Source: Humibacillus xanthopallidus
Lineage (GTDB): Bacteria > Actinomycetota > Actinomycetes > Actinomycetales > Dermatophilaceae
Assembly: GCF_006716675.1 (NCBI RefSeq)
Contig: NZ_VFPM01000004.1
Coordinates: 248,001-312,000 of the forward strand
DNA length: 64,000 bases
Reading direction: 5' to 3'
Part shown: positions 57,457-64,000 of the stretch, one piece after another
Layout: each line of letters opens with the position of its first letter
Numbering within the stretch: position 1 is the stretch's first letter
Translations under genes and position numbers: made by a program
The notes under the pieces: model-generated
What the model was told of the DNA's origin: nothing
The model's input: the letters and a program-made list of their open reading frames with translations, nothing else
The model's database searches: none

Positions 57457-59478
57457 CTAGATCGTGGCGGCGAGCTCGGTGGCCTGGCGGATGGCGCGCT
57501 TCGCGTCGAGCTCGGCGGCGACGTCGGCGCCGCCGATGACGTGGATGGGGATGCCGCGCTCGGCGAGCGCCGGACCGAGGTCGTTGACCGACTCCTGTCC
57601 GGTGCACAGCACGATGGTGTCGACCGCGATGACCTCCGGGTCCGTGTGGTCGGGGCCGTGGGTGATGTGCAGCCCGGCATCGTCGATGCGCTCGTAGTTG
57701 ACGCCGACGTGGTGGTGAACTCCCTTGGCCTTCAACGAGGCCCGATGCACCCATCCCGTCGTCTTGCCCAGGCCCTTGCCGATCGGAGTCGCCTTGCGCT
57801 GGAGCAGGTGCACGTCGCGCGGGGAGGGGGAGGGGTGCGGCGCGACGAGTCCGCCGCGAGAGGCATCCGGCGCGCCGACGCCCCACTCGGCCATCCACTG
57901 CTCGACGGTGAGCGGCGACTCGACGTGGGTGAGCCACTCCGACACGTCGACCCCGATGCCGCCGGCGCCCATGACGGCCACCCGCCGGCCCACGGGGGCG
58001 CCGTCACGGACGGCCGCCGCATACGTCACGACCGAGGGGTGGTCGATGCCGGGCACGTCGGGGATGCGCGGCACCACTCCGGTCGCGACGACCACCTCGT
58101 CGAAGTCGGCGAGGCCGTCGACGCCGGCGCGACGCCCGAGGTGCACCTTGACGCCGGCGAGCTCCAGGCGCCGCCGGTAGTAGCGGATCGTCTCGGCGAA
58201 GTCCTCCTTGCCGGGGATGCGCTGGGCGATCGCGAACTGCCCGCCGAGGTCGTCGCCGGCCTCGAAGAGCTCGACCCGGTGGCCGCGCTCGCTGAGCGCC
58301 ACGGCGGCTGCGAGCCCGGCGGGGCCGCCGCCGACGACGGCGACCGCCTTGGAGCGTCGGCTCGGGGCGAGCACGAGGAGCGTCTCGTGCGCGGCGCGCG
58401 GGTTGACGAGGCAGGTCGCCGTCCGCTTCGAGAAGGTGTGGTCGAGGCAGGCCTGGTTGCACGCGATGCACGTGTTGATCTCGTCGGCGCGGTCACCCGC
58501 TGCCTTGGCGACCCAGTCGGGGTCGGCGAGGAGCGGCCGCGCCATCGACACGAGGTCGGCGCTGCCGTCTGCAACGACCCGCTCGGCGAGGTCGGGCATC
58601 GTGATCCGGTTCGAGGTGACGAGCGGCACCGACACCTCGGGTCGCAGCTTCGCTGTGACGCGGGTGAAGGCTCCGCGGGGCACCGACGTGACGATCGTCG
58701 GCACCCGCGCCTCGTGCCACCCGATGCCGGTGCTGATGATCGTCGCCCCGGCAGCCTCGACCTCCCGGGCGAGCGCGACGATCTCGTGCCACGTCTGCCC
58801 GTCGGGCACGAGATCGAGCATGGAGAGGCGGTAGACGACGATGAAGTCCGGGCCCACGGCCTCGCGCACGGCGCGCACGACCTCGACGGGCAGCCGCCTG
58901 CGGCGCTCGGGGGAGCCGCCCCAGTCGTCGTCGCGGTGGTTGGTGCGGGGGGCGAGGAACTGGTTGAGCAGGTAGCCTTCCGAACCCATGATCTCGACGC
59001 CGTCGTAGCCGGCCTCGCGGGCGAGCCGGGCGCACCGCGCGTAGTCCTCGATGGTGCCGCGAACGGCCCGGTCGGACAGCGCCCGCGGGGTGAAGCGCGA
59101 GATGGGGGACTTCTCCGCAGAGGCCGACACCGCGAGCGGGTGGTAGGCATAGCGCCCCGCGTGCAGGATCTGCAGGGCGATCTTGCCGCCCTCGCGGTGC
59201 ACGGCGCTCGTCATGACGCGGTGCCGGCGCGCCTGCCTGGCGGAGACGAGCACGGAGCCGCCGGGATAGAGCGACCCGACGAGGTTGGGCGCGAACCCGC
59301 CCGTGACGATGAGCCCCACCCCGCCGCGGGCGCGCTCGGCGAGGTACGTCGCGAGGCGGTCGAAGTCACGGGCGCGGTCCTCGAGACCGGTGTGCATCGA
59401 GCCCATGACCACGCGGTTGCGCAGCGTCGTGAAGCCGAGGTCCAGCGGCTGGAGGAGATGGGGGTATGCCGTCGTCAC
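57457..59478 (-). CDS. fadH: NADPH-dependent 2,4-dienoyl-CoA reductase (FadH)
   Basis: 673 residues. N-terminal Old-Yellow-Enzyme TIM barrel (LGFTTLRNRVVMGSMHTGLE), then the [4Fe-4S] cysteines in CIACNQACLDHTF and CLVNPR, then FAD- and NADPH-binding Rossmann domains (VAVVGGGPAGLAAAVALS, RRVAVMGAGGIGVDVSEWL). It reduces 2,4-dienoyl-CoA during beta-oxidation of polyunsaturated fatty acids. Full family length. Start GTG 59478, 7 nt after TACCCT on the minus strand. No other fatty-acid genes are nearby. Confidence 0.94.
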   Translation of the reverse strand: MTTAYPHLLQPLDLGFTTLRNRVVMGSMHTGLEDRARDFDRLATYLAERARGGVGLIVTGGFAPNLVGSLYPGGSVLVSARQARRHRVMTSAVHREGGKIALQILHAGRYAYHPLAVSASAEKSPISRFTPRALSDRAVRGTIEDYARCARLAREAGYDGVEIMGSEGYLLNQFLAPRTNHRDDDWGGSPERRRRLPVEVVRAVREAVGPDFIVVYRLSMLDLVPDGQTWHEIVALAREVEAAGATIISTGIGWHEARVPTIVTSVPRGAFTRVTAKLRPEVSVPLVTSNRITMPDLAERVVADGSADLVSMARPLLADPDWVAKAAGDRADEINTCIACNQACLDHTFSKRTATCLVNPRAAHETLLVLAPSRRSKAVAVVGGGPAGLAAAVALSERGHRVELFEAGDDLGGQFAIAQRIPGKEDFAETIRYYRRRLELAGVKVHLGRRAGVDGLADFDEVVVATGVVPRIPDVPGIDHPSVVTYAAAVRDGAPVGRRVAVMGAGGIGVDVSEWLTHVESPLTVEQWMAEWGVGAPDASRGGLVAPHPSPSPRDVHLLQRKATPIGKGLGKTTGWVHRASLKAKGVHHHVGVNYERIDDAGLHITHGPDHTDPEVIAVDTIVLCTGQESVNDLGPALAERGIPIHVIGGADVAAELDAKRAIRQATELAATI

Positions 59479-59485
59479 GCGTTCG

Positions 59486-59491
59486 AGGGTA
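59486..59491 (-). promoter_or_regulatory. -10 hexamer for leaderless transcript (fadH)
   Basis: TACCCT on the minus strand, 7 nt before the GTG at 59478. Confidence 0.55.
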
Positions 59492-59542
59492 GCCGCTGGT
59501 TACCGCTCGGTAGCCGAGGGCGCGTCGAGGGTCACAGTGGGT

Positions 59543-59548
59543 GACAAT
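59543..59548 (+). promoter_or_regulatory. -10 hexamer for leaderless transcript (monooxygenase gene)
   Basis: GACAAT, 6 nt before the GTG at 59555; it decides this start within a longer open frame. Confidence 0.6.
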
Positions 59549-59554
59549 GGCGTC

Positions 59555-60994
59555 GTGACCGAACACCTCGACGTCCTCGTCGTCGGCGCGGGCCTCTCCG
59601 GCATCGGTGCCGGCTACCGGCTCCAGACGATGACGCCGAACCGCACCTACGCGATCCTTGAGTCGCGCGACTCGCTCGGGGGCACCTGGGACCTCTTCCG
59701 CTACCCCGGGGTGCGCTCCGACTCCGACATGATGACGCTCGGCTTCCCCTTCGAGCCCTGGAACGAGCCCGACGCCATCGCCGACGGAGGCAAGATCCTC
59801 GACTACCTGCGCGAGACGGCACGCAAGTACGGCATCGACCAGCGGATCCGCTTCGGCCACAAGGTCGTCGGCGCGTCGTGGTCGACCCCCGACGCGCGCT
59901 GGACCGTCACGGTCGAGCACGGTGCCGAGCGTCTCGAGCTGACCTGCTCGTTCCTCTACCTCTGCAGCGGCTACTACGACTACGAGCGCGGTCACGAGCC
60001 GGACTTCCCGGGCCGTGACTCCTTCGAGGGGCGCGTCGTCCACCCGCAGTTCTGGCCCGGCGACCTCGACGTCGCGGGCCAGAAGGTCGTCGTCATCGGC
60101 TCGGGCGCCACGGCCGTCACGCTCGTGCCCGCGCTCGCCGATCGCGGCGCCGACGTGACGATGCTCCAGCGCACGCCGACGTGGATCACCTCGCTCCCCC
60201 GACGGGACCGCGTGCGCGACATCGTGCAGCGGGCCCTGCCCGTCGGCGCCGGTGGCACGGTCGTGCGCTACAAGAACGTCCTCACGACGATGGCCTTCTA
60301 CGAGCTGACGCGCCGCCGGCCGAAGGTCGCCAGGTCACTGCTGTCGAAGGGTGCCACCCGCTCGCTGGGGTCGGCGACGATGGTCGCCGACCACTTCACC
60401 CCCACCTACGACCCGTGGGACCAGCGCCTGTGCCTCGTGCCCGACGGAGACCTCTTCGAGGCGCTGCGGTCGGGTCGGGCCCACGTCGTGACCGACACGA
60501 TCGAGACCTTCACGCCACACGGCATACGGCTGGCGTCGGGGCGCGAGCTCGACGCGGACGTCATCGTCACGGCGACGGGCCTGCGCATCAAGCTCGCCGG
60601 GGGCATCGACATCGTCGTCGACGGGGAGCGCCGGGCGACCCGCGACCTCACCGTCTATCGCGGCACGATGTTCGTCGACGTGCCGAACCTCGCCATCAGC
60701 GTCGGCTACGTCAACGCCTCGTGGACGCTGCGCTCCGACCTCGCGAGCCGCCACCTCTGCCGCCTGCTCACCCACATGGAGCACCACGGGTGGCGCATCG
60801 CCGTGCCGCGGGCGCCGGAGGGGATGGCCGCGCGGCCGCTGCTGCCGCTCGACTCGGGCTACGTGCGCCGCGCCGGCGACGAGCTGCCGCACCAGGGCGA
60901 CACCGCGCCCTGGCTCATGCGCCAGAACTACCTGCTCGACCGGCGCGACATGCTGCGCGGGGACATCACCGAGGCGATGTCCTTCTCCCGTTGA
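59555..60994 (+). CDS. Flavin-containing Baeyer-Villiger-type monooxygenase (EthA-like)
   Basis: 479 residues. FAD-binding GAGLSGIGAGYRL near the N-terminus, GGTWDLFRYPGVRSDSDM, the Baeyer-Villiger fingerprint FEGRVVHPQFWP at residues 157-168 (FxGxxxHxxxWP), and the NADPH site VVVIGSGATAVTLVPAL. Organisation and the RSDSDM segment resemble mycobacterial EthA, which converts ketones to esters. Substrate unknown. An ATA Ile codon occurs within GCATACGG near 60522. It is divergent from fadH and convergent with the DUF4921 gene. Confidence 0.92.
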   Translation: MTEHLDVLVVGAGLSGIGAGYRLQTMTPNRTYAILESRDSLGGTWDLFRYPGVRSDSDMMTLGFPFEPWNEPDAIADGGKILDYLRETARKYGIDQRIRFGHKVVGASWSTPDARWTVTVEHGAERLELTCSFLYLCSGYYDYERGHEPDFPGRDSFEGRVVHPQFWPGDLDVAGQKVVVIGSGATAVTLVPALADRGADVTMLQRTPTWITSLPRRDRVRDIVQRALPVGAGGTVVRYKNVLTTMAFYELTRRRPKVARSLLSKGATRSLGSATMVADHFTPTYDPWDQRLCLVPDGDLFEALRSGRAHVVTDTIETFTPHGIRLASGRELDADVIVTATGLRIKLAGGIDIVVDGERRATRDLTVYRGTMFVDVPNLAISVGYVNASWTLRSDLASRHLCRLLTHMEHHGWRIAVPRAPEGMAARPLLPLDSGYVRRAGDELPHQGDTAPWLMRQNYLLDRRDMLRGDITEAMSFSR

Positions 60995-61045
60995 CGACCG
61001 TTGACGGAGCGCGGACGTCCACCCCGGTGATCCGGGCTCGGCGGA

Positions 61046-62362
61046 TCAGCCGACGGTGATCCGCGCGGAGACGAGCCCGCGGCCCGCGAGGTCGCGCAGG
61101 CGGGTGACGGTGCGGTCGTGGACGGCCCACGGGTCGATCGTGTTGACGTAGATCTTCGTGCCCCCCTCGAACCCCGCCGGCGTCGAGACCCGCAGCTTGA
61201 CGACCGCGCGCAGCGGGATGGGCAGGTCGAGCAGCGGGGGGCCGTGGTGCCACTCCTCGTTGGTCGGCACGTCCACCCCGATCGCGGCGTGGCACGCGTG
61301 GACGAGGTCGGAGAAGTCACGCACCTCCTCGTCCGACAGCTCCCACGGGCGGCACTCGGTGTTCGTCGTGTGCACGACCAGCGACGGGTACTGGTGCCCC
61401 ACGCCGGCGAACGCCACCGCGGTGCGGGTCCGCGCGACGACGAGCCCCTCCTCGTCGGCGAACTGCCAGCCCCACCGGGCAAACAGGTCGGGCTCGGCCC
61501 GGACCCGGTCGGTCTCGCGCTCGAGGTCGACGCCGGGCTCGTCGATGGCGACGAGCTGCTTGTGCAGGTGGTCGAAGGAGGCGCCGGCCGGACGCAGCCA
61601 GTTCTGGAACGCCGACACGTAGCGCGCATGTGGGTTGCCGCGATAGAGGTCGTGCACGGCCTGGATCGTGAATCGCGTGTATTGCCAGTGTTCCTCGGGA
61701 GTGAGCGTGCCGGACCCGGCGTTCTGCCAGTCGTCCAGGGCGCCGTCGACGAAGTGTCGCCTGGCGACGACGACCTGGTGGTTGCCGGCGAAGAGCCCCA
61801 CCGACTCGCGCTCGAGGTCGCGCTCGTCGAGCGGCTCGGCGTCGGCACCGGGGGTCTCCCGAGCGCGCATGCGCACGCGAGCCAGAGCCATCAGGTGGGC
61901 CCGCCCTCCGGGCGTCGAGAGGTATGCCGTCCGGTGGGCCTGCGACTCCGGGGTGGGCTCGAAGCCGTGGGCGAGGTGCCAGTAGTCGTAGGTGAGGATC
62001 TCGAAGAGGTTGGGGAAGAGCCGGAACTGCGCAACCGTGTCGCCGAGCTGCTCGGCGGTGAGCCCCCGGATCTCGTGCCAGCCGCCGGCGTCCCTGACGA
62101 GGCGGGCGATCTCGGGGGTCGTCTCGAGGAGCCGGCCGGGGCAGAAGGCGCAGTAGCGGTCGTGCATCGTCGGGTCGAGGGGGGCCGGGTCGGGCCGCGA
62201 CACCGTGAGGGGCCGGGCTGCGCGACCGGGCAGCGTCCACACCTTCGTGCCGGTCACGGGGTTGACCTGCTTGACCGTGCCGTCGGGCAGCCGGATCAGC
62301 GGCTGGACGGTGCGACGATCGGCACGGAGGTTGCCGGGCTTCGATCCGGTGGGCTCGGTCAC
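61046..62362 (-). CDS. DUF4921 protein, GalT/HIT-like nucleotidyltransferase fold
   Basis: 438 residues. CAFCPG near residue 72 gives a CxxC metal pair, and SFDHLHKQLVAI carries a HxH-x-Q-like active-site segment as in galactose-1-phosphate uridylyltransferases (a His-Leu-His variant). The family (DUF4921) is actinobacterial and uncharacterised; a UMP- or nucleotidyl-transfer role is inferred from the fold only. GTG 62362 is 6 nt after TAGTCT on the minus strand. It is divergent from the GH3 gene, with overlapping promoter regions. Confidence 0.85.
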   Translation of the reverse strand: MTEPTGSKPGNLRADRRTVQPLIRLPDGTVKQVNPVTGTKVWTLPGRAARPLTVSRPDPAPLDPTMHDRYCAFCPGRLLETTPEIARLVRDAGGWHEIRGLTAEQLGDTVAQFRLFPNLFEILTYDYWHLAHGFEPTPESQAHRTAYLSTPGGRAHLMALARVRMRARETPGADAEPLDERDLERESVGLFAGNHQVVVARRHFVDGALDDWQNAGSGTLTPEEHWQYTRFTIQAVHDLYRGNPHARYVSAFQNWLRPAGASFDHLHKQLVAIDEPGVDLERETDRVRAEPDLFARWGWQFADEEGLVVARTRTAVAFAGVGHQYPSLVVHTTNTECRPWELSDEEVRDFSDLVHACHAAIGVDVPTNEEWHHGPPLLDLPIPLRAVVKLRVSTPAGFEGGTKIYVNTIDPWAVHDRTVTRLRDLAGRGLVSARITVG

Positions 62363-62368
62363 GGCCTC

Positions 62369-62374
62369 AGACTA
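62369..62374 (-). promoter_or_regulatory. -10 hexamer for leaderless transcript (DUF4921 gene)
   Basis: TAGTCT on the minus strand, 6 nt before the GTG at 62362. Only 7 bp separate it from the opposing -10 at 62382, so the two promoters probably interfere. Confidence 0.6.
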
Positions 62375-62381
62375 GGTGGAC

Positions 62382-62387
62382 TAGCGT
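62382..62387 (+). promoter_or_regulatory. -10 hexamer for leaderless transcript (terminal GH3 gene)
   Basis: TAGCGT, 6 nt before the GTG at 62394. Confidence 0.6.
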
Positions 62388-62393
62388 CGAGAC

Positions 62394-64000
62394 GTGGACG
62401 ACGACGACCCGACCGGCCTGCCCTACCGCGACCCGACCCTGACCGTGGACCAGCGGCTCGACGACCTGCTCGGGCGCATGACTCTGGCCGAGAAGGTCGG
62501 CCAGATGCTGCAGCTCGACGCCCGCGGCGACCTCGGCGAGATCATCCACGGCAAGCTCGCCGGCTCCATCCTCCACGCCTCACCCGAGACCCTCGTCGCG
62601 GCCGTCGAGCAGGCTGCGCAGACCCGCCTCGGCATCCCGCTGCTGACGGCCGACGACTGCATCCACGGACACTCCTTCTGGCCGGGCGCGACGATCTTCC
62701 CGACCCAGCTCGGCATGGCCTGCACCTGGGACGCCGAGCTCGTCGAGCGCGTGGCCCGGGTCACCGCCCTCGAGGTGTCGGCCACCGGCATCCACTGGAC
62801 CTTCTCGCCCGTGCTCTGCATCACGCGCGACCTGCGCTGGGGCCGGGTCGGCGAGACCTTCGGCGAGGACCCCCACCTCATCGGCGAGCTCGGTGCCGCC
62901 ATGATCCGCGGCTACCAGGGTGACGGGCTCACCGACCCCACGGCGATCCTCGCCTGCGCCAAGCACTTCGCCGGCTACTCCGAGACCCAGGGCGGGCGTG
63001 ACGCGAGCGAGGCCGACCTCAGCCGGCGCAAGCTGATCTCGTGGTTCCTGCCGCCCTTCGAGCGGGCCGTCCGCGAGGGCTGTCGCACCTTCATGCTCGG
63101 CTACCAGTCGATTGACGGCGTGCCGGTCACGGCCAACCAGTGGCTCCTCGACGAGGTGCTCAAGGGCGAGTGGGGCTTCACGGGCACGCTCGTCACCGAC
63201 TGGGACAACGTCGGCCGCATGGTGTGGGAGCAGAAGATCTGCGCCGACGACGTCGAGGCGGCCACCGTCGCGGTGCGGGCCGGCAACGACCTCGTCATGA
63301 CGACGCCCGCCTTCTTCGAGGCAGCGCAGGAGGCCGTCGCCCGAGGCATGCTCGACGAGGCGGCCATCGACGCCGCCGCGCGTCGCGTGCTGCGGGTGAA
63401 GTTCGAGCTCGGCCTCTTCGAGGACGCCCGCCCGCCGGACCCCGCCCGGCAGGCGCAGGTGATCGGCTGCCGCGAGCACGCCGACCTCAACCTCGAGGTG
63501 GCGCGGCGCTCCCTCGTGCTGCTCACGAACGACGGCACCCTGCCCCTCCTCCCTGCCGGGTCTGCTCGCGACGCCGCGGGACGCCTTGGCATGACGGCGG
63601 ATTCGTCGCCGACCATCGCGGTCATCGGCCCCAACGCCGACGACCCCCAAGCCAACCTCGGCGACTGGGCGGGTGCATCGGGCCAGGTCGACTGGATGCC
63701 GGACGGCCATCCCCGCGACACGGTCGAGACGGTCCTCGACGGCTTCCGGGCCGTCGTGCCGTCGGGCTGGACCGTCACCCATGCCCGCGGCGCCGAGATC
63801 GAGGTGCTCGTGCCGGACCCCCAGGGTCCGCTCTACCCGGACGGGCAGCCACGGCCGGCGGTGTCGCAGGCGGCCCCGCTCGATCCCGCGCAGCTGGCCG
63901 ACGCCGTCGCGGTCGCATCGGCGGCAGACGTGGCCGTCGTCGTGCTCGGCGACACGATGGCCCTGACGGGAGAAGGCTGCTCGACTGCGACCCTCGACCT
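62394..64000 (+). CDS. GH3 beta-glucosidase-like enzyme, 3' end cut by window
   Basis: 535 residues visible of a probable 750-800. No signal peptide, so intracellular. GH3 features: DDLLGRMTLAEKVGQML, RWGRVGETFGEDPHL, KHFAGYSETQGGRD, and the nucleophile Asp269 in GTLVTDWDNVG; the second alpha/beta domain begins near VARRSLVLLTNDGTLPLLP. It differs clearly from the other GH3 here (TDWDN rather than SDYWA), so the two are unlikely to be recent duplicates. Substrate is probably a beta-glucoside. GTG 62394 follows TAGCGT by 6 nt. Confidence 0.9.
   Translation, partial: MDDDDPTGLPYRDPTLTVDQRLDDLLGRMTLAEKVGQMLQLDARGDLGEIIHGKLAGSILHASPETLVAAVEQAAQTRLGIPLLTADDCIHGHSFWPGATIFPTQLGMACTWDAELVERVARVTALEVSATGIHWTFSPVLCITRDLRWGRVGETFGEDPHLIGELGAAMIRGYQGDGLTDPTAILACAKHFAGYSETQGGRDASEADLSRRKLISWFLPPFERAVREGCRTFMLGYQSIDGVPVTANQWLLDEVLKGEWGFTGTLVTDWDNVGRMVWEQKICADDVEAATVAVRAGNDLVMTTPAFFEAAQEAVARGMLDEAAIDAAARRVLRVKFELGLFEDARPPDPARQAQVIGCREHADLNLEVARRSLVLLTNDGTLPLLPAGSARDAAGRLGMTADSSPTIAVIGPNADDPQANLGDWAGASGQVDWMPDGHPRDTVETVLDGFRAVVPSGWTVTHARGAEIEVLVPDPQGPLYPDGQPRPAVSQAAPLDPAQLADAVAVASAADVAVVVLGDTMALTGEGCSTATLD

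Overview
The window is about 70% G+C chromosomal DNA of a high-GC actinobacterium. The DUF222/HNH (13E12-type) gene, a mycothiol-family DinB-like protein, many GTG starts and many leaderless promoters fit that group. Something like the Intrasporangiaceae (Micrococcales) is my best guess, but that placement is inference. There are no rRNA or tRNA genes, phage genes or insertion sequences. Genes are densely packed and the longest gap without a gene is about 300 bp.

Layout. 1-7468: an alpha-xyloside (isoprimeverose/xyloglucan-type) operon, made of a lipoprotein binding protein, two ABC permeases and a YicI-type GH31 alpha-xylosidase, divergent from a LacI-ROK regulator pair, with a perfect 16-bp palindromic operator between them. 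7498-16390: housekeeping and accessory singletons (phosphoribosyltransferase, YcxB-like membrane protein, aminotransferase, VOC protein, APH-like kinase, flavin reductase, DUF5995, MFS/MarR pair, SDR). 16437-18544: DUF222-HNH gene behind an SOS-box-like site. 18709-23255: BluB-CobT fusion, CoA transferase, AraC regulator, DinB-like protein. 23260-27258: DctS/DctR-type two-component system divergent from a DctA-type symporter. 27354-36822: orphan winged-helix regulator divergent from a 2564-residue secreted RHS/YD-repeat protein with a glycine-zipper C-terminus, followed by two small membrane-protein genes that are candidate immunity genes.

36939-43885: a second sugar island (binding protein, two permeases, GH3 beta-glycosidase, LacI regulator) with two candidate operators. 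43902-48216: NarL-type two-component system, then a secreted beta-propeller protein and an ankyrin lipoprotein. 48233-54268: two PH-domain membrane proteins, a methyltransferase, an ABC exporter divergent from a MarR gene, and a P-loop kinase. 54271-57150: 2'-5' RNA ligase-like protein, LLM oxidoreductase and GT1 glycosyltransferase in one overlapping run. 57173-57425: five tandem palindromic units. 57457-64000: FadH-type reductase, Baeyer-Villiger monooxygenase, DUF4921 GalT-like protein and a GH3 glycosidase that runs off the end.

Working together: the two sugar islands and the terminal GH3 suggest use of plant hemicellulose oligosaccharides, with transport, intracellular hydrolysis and LacI/ROK control. 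The DctSR-DctA module adds C4-dicarboxylate uptake. The most unusual parts are the RHS locus, the SOS-linked HNH gene, two intergenic palindromic repeat families at convergent gene ends, the frequent leaderless promoters, and a GCATAC hexamer that recurs in different codon frames, even forcing the rare ATA codon.
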